This document shows, piece by piece, positions 44,007-53,297 of a stretch of 64,000 nt of DNA. Under the pieces are notes generated by a model. The model did not search any database, had not been told where the DNA came from, and saw only the letters and a program-made list of their open reading frames with translations. Numbering within the stretch: position 1 is the stretch's first letter; the number at the start of each line of letters is the position of its first letter. The translations under genes and the position numbers were made by a program. Source of the stretch: Mesostigma viride (taxonomy: Eukaryota; Streptophyta; Mesostigmatophyceae; Mesostigmatales; Mesostigmataceae); NCBI GenBank assembly GCA_009746045.1, contig RPFO01000961.1:18501-82500 (forward strand). Direction: 5' to 3'.

Positions 44007-44203
44007 ATCCATTTCTGGCCTTGCCTTGCTTTGCATGCATCACCACAAAACATCAAATTTATTACAATATGTGTGCTAGCTCTATACGGTGGAATAACAC
44101 AGACATGTCTACCAGATGGCAACACGGCCATCTGTATGCTAGGGTGAGCACACTATGTGAATGTGCAGGGCCAGCCCACAGCAGCTGTGCCCCTGCTCTA
44201 CCC
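44007..44203 (-). repeat. Ngaro split repeat B, outer copy
   Basis: Begins ATCCATTTCTGGCCTTGCC and ends CTGCTCTACCC; repeated at 44436-44632. Confidence 0.9.
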
Positions 44204-44227
44204 CTTTTGCCAGGGTGGGTGGGTGGG

Positions 44228-44435
44228 AGGCAAAAGAAACAACCTGCTTCCCTAGAATGGAAGCCCACCCTTTATAGCAACCACCTCTCCAGCCAACCCC
44301 TACCTGGGTGGCTGGGGTACGGGTGCCAGCACAAAAAAATATTTTTTCTAAAATTATTTTTTCCTTTGGTGCTATACGGCGTTGCATTCTCCGCTCAGCA
44401 GGTTAGTCATAGATAAAATGAGCATAGCTCACCAA
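44228..44435 (-). repeat. Ngaro split repeat A, 3' copy
   Basis: AGGCAAAAGAAACAACCTGC...AGCTCACCAA; repeated at 49127-49334. It abuts the inner B copy directly. Confidence 0.9.
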
Positions 44436-44632
44436 ATCCATTTCTGGCCTTGCCTTGCTTTGCATGCATCACCACAAAACATCAAATTTATTACAATATG
44501 TGTGCTAGCTCTATACGGTGGAATAACACAGACATGTCTACCAGATGGCAACACGGCCATCTGTATGCTAGGGTGAGCACACTATGTGAATGTGCAGGGC
44601 CAGCCCACAGCAGCTGTGCCCCTGCTCTACCC
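44436..44632 (-). repeat. Ngaro split repeat B, inner copy
   Basis: Second copy of 44007-44203. Confidence 0.9.
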
Positions 44633-44827
44633 ACATCTCCTTACATGGCTAACAGCCGAAAATACGTAGGACATGCAAAAAAGAAAACTTAAACTACCTA
44701 GCTATGGGGGTACTTTGTCCCAACCCAGGTTCACCCTCGGGTTAGTTAAACCATTTCCCCCCTGACCTCCCACACAAGGGTGAGGTCAGTTGATAGCTAA
44801 AAGACGAGAGATAAAAACAGGAGGACG

Positions 44828-47758
44828 TCAAAACACGACGCCACCGAAGTGGCGCCGGAACGCCGCTGGGTCAAAACCCAGGGCCTGAGCCCAGAGGGCG
44901 GGTGGGATGTCGCGCCCCAGGAGGCTGCGGTGGAGGCCAATGTAGCGCGTGACCGAGAGGGCCGAAGCCCACCGGCCGCGCAGCTGGATGGCCTCCGGCG
45001 ACTCGCCAGCGATGGCGTCGTGCGTCGCCCCCCCATGCCGGAGGCTGTGAAAAGAAAACATCCCTGGGATGCCCATGCGGGCCTGCACAGCCTCCCACTG
45101 CTGCCTAGCCTGGCTGTACGTTAAGCCCCGAAAGAGGAGTGCATCCGGGGGCTGGCCAGCCGTCAGACGTCGCAGGAGCCACAAAGAAAGTGGATCCCGG
45201 ACGAGGACGTGCTGGGCCGCCCCCTGCGCAGTTTTGGGGTTGCGCAGCACAAGGGCACCGACCATGGGCCCTGGCTCGAGAAGGGGGTGGCCGGGATGAG
45301 CCACATCCCGAACCCGCAGCCCTAGCGCCTCGCTAATGCGTAAATACTGCTGGAAAGCAATAATAATCAACGCACTCAAGTGCACCTGTCGACGTGAAAC
45401 TAGCAACAGGGCAGTGAAATAGCAAAGGCGCCAGGGCATAGGCGGAGGGCTGACAGCCGGAACAAGCCGCTGCCAACCTGCTAGCAGGCGGTCCGCCAGT
45501 ACCCAATTCCGAACAATGTCGGGGTAGTACAGGTGGAGACAGGCCTTGGCATGCTGGCATAAGGTACGCCCCCGCCCGCCCCTGGCATGGTAGACAGCAG
45601 AAATCCACTCACAGAAAATGGCTTCCGCGTCAGCTGGGTCGACAGGGCCAGGTGGCGCCCACGCCACGTAGACAGCCGCCGCACGCCGGTACGCTGGCAA
45701 GGTAGACACAGGGTTGACTGTGCCTTCCAAAAGTGCCAAGTCCCGAGGGCGTCGCGCCCCCTCAGGCCCAGGGTTGGGATGCACGTCACCACACCGGGTC
45801 AAGTCAGGAATCCAAGCGCCACGCCGACTGGCCTTGTCAGCTGGGTTGTGGTCGGTAGCCACCCAGACCCAGTGGCTCTGCGTGTCGCCAGCCAGTGACA
45901 GAGCGCAGTAGCGCCGAACCAGCTGGTTGAGGCGGTAGGAAGACGACCGCCCTCTGACAAACGCCCCCACCACAGCACTGGAGTCTACGAGCCGGACGAC
46001 TCGCTTACCTCGACACGCCTTGGTCCGGCACGACCACTCGACCCCCTGTGTCGCAGCAATCGCCTCCTTGACGTTGATGTGGTTAGGCTGCCCCCGCCAC
46101 CGGTAGGACAGTGCCGTACGCCAGTGGCCACTATCCAGCAGGCTGTAGTCCCCCTCCTCCATGCGCTCCAGGTCCCAGTCCTCCCCAGACGTTAAAGCTG
46201 TCGTCCGCCACCCCCGCGCTTCGCGCCGGGTCGCCAGCCGGGCACAATCGGCCCCAGGCAGGTCCCTGTAGACCACCCCACCGCCGGAGCCGCTCGCATC
46301 ACTTGCGACGACCCGGTCAGAAAGGGGCCGGGCCCTGGCCGCCCTCAAAAAGGGGGCCAGGTCGATCGCCGCCTGAAGCTCCTGGCGGGCCCCCGCAGGG
46401 AGGCGCCAGCGGCGCCCAGGCAGGGAGGCATTCATTGCTGCTAGCAGCCGGTACGTCTCAGACCACACCGAAAGCATGGGGCGGCACAGCAGATGCATCC
46501 ACACCCACTTCCCAAGCACAGAACTAAGTTCGCGGTAGTATGTAAACCCGCGATCTAAGATTCTATGAGTAGCCGCGATAACTGCCACCACACGCTCAGG
46601 AACAGGCACCACGTCACCATCTCTTTGGTGAATGACACCCACCGCCTGCACACCAGTCTGCTCTGCTGTCGCCCGTACCACCTTGTCAGACTTCTGCACC
46701 AGCCCAACAGCGGCGTAGGCAGCCTGAACACGATCTAGCTGCTGATTCACCCCATCCACCGACGCACAGTGGGTGAAATGGAGGTCATCGATCGTCACAG
46801 CATGCATACCTTCCAGATCCTGCCGAGATTCGAAGCACGGCGAGGGCGCCAAGGGCGCAGCAGGGTCCTCCTCCAGCGTCAGCCGGACGGTCTCCCCCGC
46901 CTCGTTGGCCTCCGCCACCAGGATCAGCGCGGACATGTTGATGCTCAGCCCACGACTAGCCTCCAACGGCGGCTTGGGGCCACAGCGGTACAACACAGAC
47001 TGATGCACACACTGGGCTACGGCGACGGCCAGCTTGTTTCCCATTGGCCAGCACAACATCCACGGCCACACCTTCCGTCGAGCCCCACTCAGGCCCACCA
47101 GATCCGACCACACCGGCATCCACGCACAGTACCGCCGCATCCAAACTGGCAGGCGGAGTCTGTTGTAGTACGAATCCAAATCTGATACGCCCCCAAAAAC
47201 ATCCTCCCCAGCGCGCGTGGGCAAATCGCAAATCACGCCAAGGTGTGGTAAAAAAGCGGGCATAGGATCTGGTAGTGGCATGTTGCCACGCCGGTTGTCC
47301 ACAATCAGCCGTATACGGCCGTCGGGCTTTCCGACCCCAAAAGTACCGTTCACCATAGGCGGCTCCTCCTCAAAAAATCCACCCAAAATCCCCCTCTCCA
47401 CACACACCGTGCAAACCCGCGCGAACTCCTCCATGCTACACCCCCGCGAGATCCGCATCGACTTCTGCAAGATCCGCTCTGCTGGGCTCAGCGTCCGTAC
47501 CATCCTACTCTCATCATTCAAAATTGCTCCCCAAGAGGGGGGTAGTAAGTTCAGCACATCCACTTGGCCACCTTCCCCCGGACCAGGCAAGGCCAAGCGT
47601 GCGGCCACTAACGGCTCGTAAGGGGCTCCTTCAGCATATTCACCCCCATCCACTACAGATCCTGCCATTGCCGCTACGGAACCACCGTTCCGGCGGACAA
47701 AGGACCTGCAAGCATCATCGATCCCATCTAGGGCCGCCTGCTGCAGAGGCCCGGGCAC
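44828..47758 (-). CDS. Ngaro pol: RT-RNase H-2A-like-tyrosine recombinase, 976 aa
   Basis: RT, residues about 130-420: GKPDGRIRLIVD, motif A with D193/D195 (VSDLDSYYN), motif B WPMGNKLAVAVAQ, motif C TIDDLH with D324/D325. RNase H, about 480-645: D487 (ASDASG), E565 (NVKEA), D592 (VDSSA), TDHNPADKASR. At 657-665 lies GDVHPNPGP, a 2A-like ribosome-skipping signature. A tyrosine recombinase fills about 690-976: R807 (YLRISEAL), H904-x-x-R907 (HSLRHG), RGRW at 927-930 and the nucleophile Y939 (TRYIG). The protein copies the element RNA, removes the RNA strand and recombines the circular product into DNA. The start at 47758 is the first Met in frame, 196 bp after the gag stop. All catalytic residues are present. 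Confidence 0.92.
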   Translation of the reverse strand: MPGPLQQAALDGIDDACRSFVRRNGGSVAAMAGSVVDGGEYAEGAPYEPLVAARLALPGPGEGGQVDVLNLLPPSWGAILNDESRMVRTLSPAERILQKSMRISRGCSMEEFARVCTVCVERGILGGFFEEEPPMVNGTFGVGKPDGRIRLIVDNRRGNMPLPDPMPAFLPHLGVICDLPTRAGEDVFGGVSDLDSYYNRLRLPVWMRRYCAWMPVWSDLVGLSGARRKVWPWMLCWPMGNKLAVAVAQCVHQSVLYRCGPKPPLEASRGLSINMSALILVAEANEAGETVRLTLEEDPAAPLAPSPCFESRQDLEGMHAVTIDDLHFTHCASVDGVNQQLDRVQAAYAAVGLVQKSDKVVRATAEQTGVQAVGVIHQRDGDVVPVPERVVAVIAATHRILDRGFTYYRELSSVLGKWVWMHLLCRPMLSVWSETYRLLAAMNASLPGRRWRLPAGARQELQAAIDLAPFLRAARARPLSDRVVASDASGSGGGVVYRDLPGADCARLATRREARGWRTTALTSGEDWDLERMEEGDYSLLDSGHWRTALSYRWRGQPNHINVKEAIAATQGVEWSCRTKACRGKRVVRLVDSSAVVGAFVRGRSSSYRLNQLVRRYCALSLAGDTQSHWVWVATDHNPADKASRRGAWIPDLTRCGDVHPNPGPEGARRPRDLALLEGTVNPVSTLPAYRRAAAVYVAWAPPGPVDPADAEAIFCEWISAVYHARGGRGRTLCQHAKACLHLYYPDIVRNWVLADRLLAGWQRLVPAVSPPPMPWRLCYFTALLLVSRRQVHLSALIIIAFQQYLRISEALGLRVRDVAHPGHPLLEPGPMVGALVLRNPKTAQGAAQHVLVRDPLSLWLLRRLTAGQPPDALLFRGLTYSQARQQWEAVQARMGIPGMFSFHSLRHGGATHDAIAGESPEAIQLRGRWASALSVTRYIGLHRSLLGRDIPPALWAQALGFDPAAFRRHFGGVVF
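45764..45790 (-). other. 2A-like ribosome-skipping motif GDVHPNPGP
   Basis: Residues 657-665 of the pol ORF, between RNase H and recombinase. It matches D-V-x-x-N-P-G-P, with His in place of the usual Glu. Skipping would release the recombinase with an N-terminal Pro. Confidence 0.7.
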
Positions 47759-47954
47759 ACGGGCAGAATCTACCGCAGGCGGGTCTCGCCCCCCCCCCCC
47801 ATCCAGTTTAACGCCCTAACCGTCTGACAGGCTAGTGTGCGAGCATTAAAAGCCCGACTCATCCTATCGCGCCTACGGCCTGAGCGTACCTGCTGCCACC
47901 AGTCACGAGGTGGCAGGGGTGCTGGAAGAGGTAGTGGAAGAAGGCACCGCTCCC

Positions 47955-49058
47955 TCACTTGTTGTTGTTGGACGGGCCGCCCTGCCCCTTCTTGCCGGGA
48001 CCCTGCTCCAGCTTGTGCTGCAGCTTCCCCATGCTCATCGCCGCCCGCACCGCCGGAGACGCCAGCATTGCTCCACCCTCCTGGAATGGCAGCATTGCCG
48101 ACGGAGTCCCCTTCCAACCCGTCGACCCCACATCCACCAGCTGGCATGCCGTGATCAGCTTTGCCAGGTACTCGGCTGCTGCCAGCTCCAGAATTACTTC
48201 GGAGCGTGGCGTGGCCCAGTAGCCAAATTCTGTCACCATCGTGTCCAGAATTCCTGCCATCTGCAGGAGCAGCATCCTCCTCTCCCCGCTGGCTGAGCTG
48301 CCGTGCATCGTCAGCATTAACGATGCACGGATTGACTTCCCCCCCACGCTCTCTGCGTAGTCCAGCATCCCCGGCAGCACCGCCTCCAGCATGTTGCTCA
48401 CCAGGACCGGCACTGCATGCCCGCTCAGCGCCACCCCCTTCGTGCGCGCCAGCCTGCCAGCAGTCGCCGCTGCGGCTGGGCTTGCAGTTGCTGGAGTCTT
48501 TGCCTGGTCCAGCAGCTTCGACATGGCCGATATCAGGTCGCCAATATCTCCGCCAGTGCGGGCGTTGCCCGGGCGGGATGGAAGCCCTCCCGCTGGCGTT
48601 GCATAGCCCGTCTCGGTGCCCAGCAGCCGACCTATGTTCCGGTCTAGGTCCGCCACATCCTGGTCGATCGCCCCAGGGGCGCCATCCTCCTCGCCAGCGC
48701 CCGGTCCACCATGCCCCGCCCCTCCGCCTCCACCTGCCGAAGGGGGAACACCCCCAGCTCCCACCCCACCTGCTGACACTGGTGGATCCGGCTCTGCAAT
48801 AGCCTCCCCCAGTTGCGCTGCTAGCACATCGGCCAGGGCCTCCTCCCCATCCCAGTCGCTGACAAACCCCCTTTTCTCCAACACGTCCATGACGTTCTTG
48901 GCACGCCCCGGATTGAGCTTCTGGATCCGCTCTAGCCAATGCCCCTCCCCTAGGATCTTCTGGACCGCAGTTGCGGCCTCCTTTGGGGTGCATCCCTCCC
49001 TGGCTTCTTGCTTGAGCTTTGCTATGAAATTCCGCTCTGGGGCTGTCACTGAGGTCAT
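47955..49058 (-). CDS. Ngaro gag-like protein, 367 aa
   Basis: First ORF of the Ngaro element, starting MTSVTAPERNFIAKLKQ. The N-terminal ~85 residues are helical and charged (HWLERIQKLNPGRAKNVMDV); a Gly/Ala/Pro-rich linker follows at about 90-130; then a helical C-terminal half (MLLLQMAGILDTMVTEFGYW, AAAEYLAKLITACQL) ends in an Asn/Lys tail. No zinc knuckle. Position before RT and lack of enzymatic motifs support a capsid role, as for ORF1 of known Ngaro/DIRS elements. A longer overlapping frame (49167-47770) in another register is low-complexity and probably not real. Confidence 0.75.
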   Translation of the reverse strand: MTSVTAPERNFIAKLKQEAREGCTPKEAATAVQKILGEGHWLERIQKLNPGRAKNVMDVLEKRGFVSDWDGEEALADVLAAQLGEAIAEPDPPVSAGGVGAGGVPPSAGGGGGAGHGGPGAGEEDGAPGAIDQDVADLDRNIGRLLGTETGYATPAGGLPSRPGNARTGGDIGDLISAMSKLLDQAKTPATASPAAAATAGRLARTKGVALSGHAVPVLVSNMLEAVLPGMLDYAESVGGKSIRASLMLTMHGSSASGERRMLLLQMAGILDTMVTEFGYWATPRSEVILELAAAEYLAKLITACQLVDVGSTGWKGTPSAMLPFQEGGAMLASPAVRAAMSMGKLQHKLEQGPGKKGQGGPSNNNK

Positions 49059-49126
49059 GGTGGGTTATAATGCTTGATGTGTTATATTGCGTTTTGTTTT
49101 TTGTGATGTGGTCACTTGAGGTTCTC

Positions 49127-49334
49127 AGGCAAAAGAAACAACCTGCTTCCCTAGAATGGAAGCCCACCCTTTATAGCAACCACCTCTCCAGCCAACCCCT
49201 ACCTGGGTGGCTGGGGTACGGGTGCCAGCACAAAAAAATATTTTTTCTAAAATTATTTTTTCCTTTGGTGCTATACGGCGTTGCATTCTCCGCTCAGCAG
49301 GTTAGTCATAGATAAAATGAGCATAGCTCACCAA
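49127..49334 (-). repeat. Ngaro split repeat A, 5' copy
   Basis: Upstream A copy that would hold the promoter of the minus-strand element; same sequence as 44228-44435. Confidence 0.9.
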
Positions 49335-49742
49335 GTTGCATGTCATAGATAGCTGTTTACACGCGCGTAATCCACACACATGTATGAGCACGTTACATAG
49401 GGGTAATGGGTTATCCGGGTGGTCTGACCCAAGGAAACCACCATTGGACTATCCAACTAAGTTGTCCAATGTTGGTATTGAGATTCCCTACCCTTCCTGG
49501 GAAGTTAGGGGGGGGTAGACTTTTCCTTGGGAAAAAAAGATCGTCTTTTGGCCAACTTTGAGTAGAGCTATCATCCAAATGCTTTGATAAACCCGTGATA
49601 TTATTGCATATTCTGAAAGCCCTTGAAGTGTAGATACTCCTAGCATCTTGGTTGGGGGTATTTGGAGTAGTGGCCTGTGAGTTATGATTTTTTTCATTTT
49701 CAGGGGTATGAAAGTGCCAAAAATGGGTCAGCGGACTAAGGG

Positions 49743-49746
49743 TTAA
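49743..49746. repeat. TTAA target-site duplication, right (TTAA-E)
   Basis: Partner of 43069-43072; the satellite resumes directly with GGCTCCCATGG. Confidence 0.85.
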
Positions 49747-50265
49747 GGCTCCCATGGTGTGACTCTCCATGGCTGGCCTATGTACATGGTTGGCATTTAT
49801 GTAATTAATGAGGAGGATTTAGGCTCCCATGGTGTCATCATGGCTGGCCTACGTACATGGATGGCATGTATGTAATTAATGATGAGGATTCAGGCTCCCA
49901 TGGTGTCATCATGGCCCGTCTACGTACATGGATGTCAAAGAAAAAAAAATGACGAGGATTCAGGCTCCCATGGTGTCATCATGGCTGGCCTACGTACATG
50001 GATGTCTCATAAAAAAAATGATGAGGATTCAGGCTCCCATGGTGTCATCATGGCCCGTCTACGTACATGGTTGGCATTTATGTAATTAATGAGGAGGATT
50101 TAGGCTCCCATGGTGTCATCATGGCTGCATGGCCTACGTACATGGATGGCATGTATGTAATTAATGATGAGGATTCAGGCTCCCATGGTGTCATCATGGC
50201 CCGTCTACGTACATGAATGGCATTTATGTAATTAATGATGAGGATTCAGGCTCCCATGGTGTCAT
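49747..50265 (-). repeat. Right satellite array, part 2
   Basis: Same ~71-bp satellite and orientation as part 1, between TTAA-E and the Copia-like element. It repeats the TCAAAGAAAAAAAAATGACG variant of parts 1 and 3. Confidence 0.95.
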
Positions 50266-50270
50266 CATGG
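50266..50270. repeat. Copia-like element target-site duplication, left
   Basis: CATGG; the second copy is at 58944-58948. The satellite phrase GTCATCATGGCCCGTC is rejoined when the element is removed. Confidence 0.75.
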
Positions 50271-50914
50271 AGTTAGCATATTGGTGATGCAATATGCTAA
50301 GCATATCATACCTGAAGTGGCCTTTCCAACGCCGTGCTAAACGCCTCATTTGGACAAGGAACTTGAGAGTTATCAAGTCCCGAAGTAATGCCGCCGGACG
50401 CTACAGCAGTACCAGGACTAAGGACACGTGAGGGACAGGGCACGTGGCAGTGTTGGGTGAACCATCACACGTTACGTGTCACAGGACCGACTGTCACTAG
50501 GAGGTACTGTGGTCAATATTGGTTGATGGTACCAAGAATGTCACAGGACTTCAGGACTGGCAGTCCTGCAGGCCTGGGATGGACGGGTACTTGTCATGAC
50601 GGATAAATCCAGAGCGTTACTGTCATTCATGGAAGGACAGACGTCCTGGATTGATGCAACCAAGGAAATTGACAGTGGCGGACCTGCCAAGGCGTGCAAG
50701 GCCTGGCAGCAATGGTGAGACCTAGAAAGGCTCGGACACAGCAGTGGCCAAGCGTCTTTTCCCAACACCGTCCGTGGGTACTGCCGCCTCAGGCTAGTGA
50801 CCACAGGGTAGTGAGGCAACTGTGGTAAAGGTTAAAAGCCGCTGGTTGAAACCATGGCTCCATTCATCACATCTTGGGAAGACCAGAAACTCACTGATCC
50901 GCGTTCATCTAAAT
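50271..50914 (+). repeat. Copia-like 5' LTR, 644 bp
   Basis: Starts AGTTAGCATATTGGTGATG. A perfect 9-bp dyad AGCATATTG-GTGATG-CAATATGCT lies at 50275-50298. It ends ...TTCATCTAAAT. Termini are imperfect inverted repeats (AGTTAG/CTAAAT). Confidence 0.88.
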
Positions 50915-50938
50915 CGTATTACAGTCTGGTCGACGGAT

Positions 50939-51903
50939 ATGTCGAATTCGGACTCTGAAGCTAGGACAAACACCTTTGCGCGTGCAGCAACGGTAGCGGC
51001 GTCCAGTCCAGTACCCGCAGGAGGGCACGAGGACTCGGGGAAGTGCGCCGAAATATTCGTGCGGTGTCGGCACCGGGCGAGTACGTCCGAGGAGCAGCCG
51101 AGCAGCTGCTGAGATTTCGCGAGGACCTCGCGGAAATCATCAGAAGGCTGCCAGCGTCTTGGCGGGCTGGCCACACAAACGCATTCGCGTTTGAGCAGGT
51201 GGTCACTCTGCTTTTGCAGATAATTGCCATAAGCCTCGGGGGTGCCCGAGAGATAAACGACCTTGTCGCCAATCTCCGCCTTGGGGACGACTACACCGGC
51301 GTGCCAAACGTGGTGCAGGTCGCCCGGGACAGGCGGGAGGCCATCGTTCGTGGCAGTACGCAGGCGTTGGTGGCAGAGTGCCAGAATCTGGCGCACTCTG
51401 TCTTAGAGTTGACCAGAGGCGCTGCTGATCGTGTCTTCATTACTCTTAATCCCTTCTCCATCTACACTAGTCGGGATACTCCACATTCTCGCCGAGAGTT
51501 AAACCAGCTAAGTTTGACTGTCGACGTGGTTGGCGGTCGAGAGGTCTCAGCCGACGACGCCTTCTACGACTTCGTAGATCAGCCAGCAGGGGCGGTAGTA
51601 CAGCCGGCCCAGAGGCGTCACGAGGGCGACGGCTCTCAGGAGGGCCGTGAGCAGGCGCAGCGGGACGAGCTTAATCGCTACCACATTGACGACAACGTTG
51701 GTTTAGGTGAGGCCCATTTGTTGAGGTGGGGGCGTTCTCGCTGGATACGTGATTACGCGTATGGTTTGAGGCTTCCGGTGGTTATTAGGCCTGTGCCTAC
51801 TCACGACGACCAGGGGCAGCCATTGAATCCGGTGGAGGGACCGTTCCACGAGCCAGCACCTGCACCGGTTGCAGGAGAAGCTTCGTCTGAAAACGAGGCT
51901 TGA
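50939..51903 (+). CDS. Copia-like ORF1 of unknown function, frameshifted
   Basis: Starts at the ATG at 50939 (MSNSDSEARTNTFARAAT) about 25 bp after the LTR. A frameshift in a G run near 51030-51040 moves into a frame of about 285 codons ending at 51903. That part has a helical region (RGAAEQLLRFREDLAEIIRR, then EQVVTLLLQIIAISLGG), a middle with DDAFYDFVDQ, and an acidic Pro-rich tail. I recognise no domain. Copia elements do not normally have a separate ORF ahead of gag, so this is extra. Its frameshift is either a mutation in this copy or a programmed shift. Confidence 0.55.
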
Positions 51904-51971
51904 GGGGGTGGAGGATAGGTGGAGAGTTTGCTGTTTTCTTGTTGCAAAGTTGGTCGCAGCCATTGTATATA

Positions 51972-53294
51972 ATGCCTAGGAGGGCAAGCCGGGGTGCGGC
52001 GACATTCGAGGAGCAACGGGAGCGAACGGCAGAGGAGGACATCGCCAGAGAGGAAGGGGAGGCGATGGAGGAGAGGGGCGTGGAGGCGCCAGCTGGGCAA
52101 CCTATCCCAGAGATGGACCCCAGGCCGGGAGAACACACAAGCGGTGGCGTGATGGGCAAGCTGAGGCGGAGAAAGTCAAGCGTGCCAGGCGACCTACGGA
52201 TGCAGTGGTGCTCACAACGCCTGGTGAGGAGGACGCCATCGTCACCCCAGGTGTGCGTGCTGCAAAGCAAGCTGCTGTTCACGATAGGGTGTCTGGTATG
52301 TTGCCCGAGCGTTTGGAGGCTAGGATTGACCCTCCCCAGGCACCACCAGTGCGTGTGGGGAGTGTGTTGCCTGGCACCCGTCCATTTTCTGATGCTGTGA
52401 CAGTCATGAATGGGCAGAAAGCGCTCAACCCTCCCTGAAGCAAGACAACCTGGATAAATGGCTTGATGACATGAAGCTAGTTGTGGGCTCTGTCGCAGCA
52501 GGTGTGGATATTGTCAGGGTGTTTCACTCTTCCACCGCAAACAAGGGGTCGTCTGAAAGGGTCAATGACATGGCTAGGCATGCTCTGAAAGAGGGGCACA
52601 CTTGGCTACAGTTCCTAGATGACATCAAGGAGGAGTTTTCTGACAGGGTTCACAATCTCACCATGGAAAAGAAGAGAGAATTTGATGAGTTTGAGATCAA
52701 GGGTGAGGTGGCTGCTGAGCTGGCCAGGTTTGAGTTGATCGTGGAGGCAGGCAAGAAGCAGGGCTTCAGTGTGACAGTCAGGGCAGCAGCAGACCACTTC
52801 TTTGATAAGATGGGCTTGTCAGAGGAAGGTAGGGCTACTGCTAGGCAGCTCTGTGATCTCACTGATGGCACCTGGGGGGCTCTGAAGCGTGTGATACTAA
52901 ACTTCAGGACCCGGGTCCCTACCTGCAAGGGTATCAGTTCTCAGGGAGGGTCAGCGTCTCAGGCTAGCCAGGGCAAGAACCGTACCCCATCTGGGACACG
53001 GTATGGTAGCAGGAGAAGGAAGCAGGCCCAGAAGGAGCAGAACCAGGGTGGTGGAGGGGTCAGCAGGGGAACCAGAATCAGGGGAACCAGTCTGGCAACC
53101 GTAACAGCCATCAGCAGGGTAAGGGTGGTGGCCAGGGGCAGAATAACAATCAGGCCTCAGGCAACCAGAACAAGCAGGACAGCAAGGCCCCAGGGGGAGG
53201 GTCTGGCAAGAGCAAGTGTTTTGCTTGTGGCAAGGAAGGTCACTGGAAGAGGGATTGCCCAAACAAGAAGAAGGGGCAGTCTGATCAGAAGTGA
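51972..53294 (+). pseudogene. Copia-like gag with CCHC knuckle, frameshifted
   Basis: Begins MPRRASRGAATFEEQRERTA at 51972. It shifts frame near 52200 into VLTTPGEEDAIVTPGVRA and again near 52440 into the capsid core (52471 on: HALKEGHTWLQFLDDIKEEF, FEIKGEVAAELARFELIVEA). It returns to the first register near 53050 for a Gln/Asn/Gly-rich linker and the zinc knuckle CFACGKEGHWKRDC (about 53217-53258), with a stop at 53292-53294. Shifts occur at homopolymer runs such as GGAGGGG near 53047, so sequencing error is possible. Pol begins four bases after the stop. Confidence 0.7.
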
Positions 53295-53297
53295 CTA

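Larger units (their letters stand above)
44007..49334 (-). mobile_element. Ngaro/PAT-type tyrosine-recombinase retrotransposon
   Basis: 5.33 kb on the minus strand with the diagnostic split direct repeats. In element order: A (49334-49127), coding region, B (44632-44436), A (44435-44228), a 24-bp spacer, B (44203-44007). The A copies are 208 bp and the B copies 197 bp, apparently identical. It encodes gag and an RT-RNase H-tyrosine recombinase protein. There are no target duplications, as expected for integration by a tyrosine recombinase through a circular intermediate. The intact repeats and ORFs suggest recent insertion. Confidence 0.92.
43073..49742. mobile_element. TTAA-E: TTAA-flanked DNA element hosting an Ngaro element
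   Basis: TIRs CCCTTAGTCCGCTAACCC (left) and GGGTCAGCGGACTAAGGG (right) with TTAA outside each, and a CCC terminus as in piggyBac. A subterminal palindrome CCGACCTGTCGG lies at about 43091-43102, the same CCGANNNNTCGG form as TTAA-B, C and D. The element's own sequence is 43073-44006 plus 49335-49742 (about 1.34 kb); the rest is a nested retrotransposon. I see no transposase in it. Confidence 0.85.

Noticed and set aside
47770-49167. 465-codon minus frame overlapping the Ngaro gag
   Set aside because: Arg/Gly-rich shadow in another register. The 367-codon gag frame has better composition and position.
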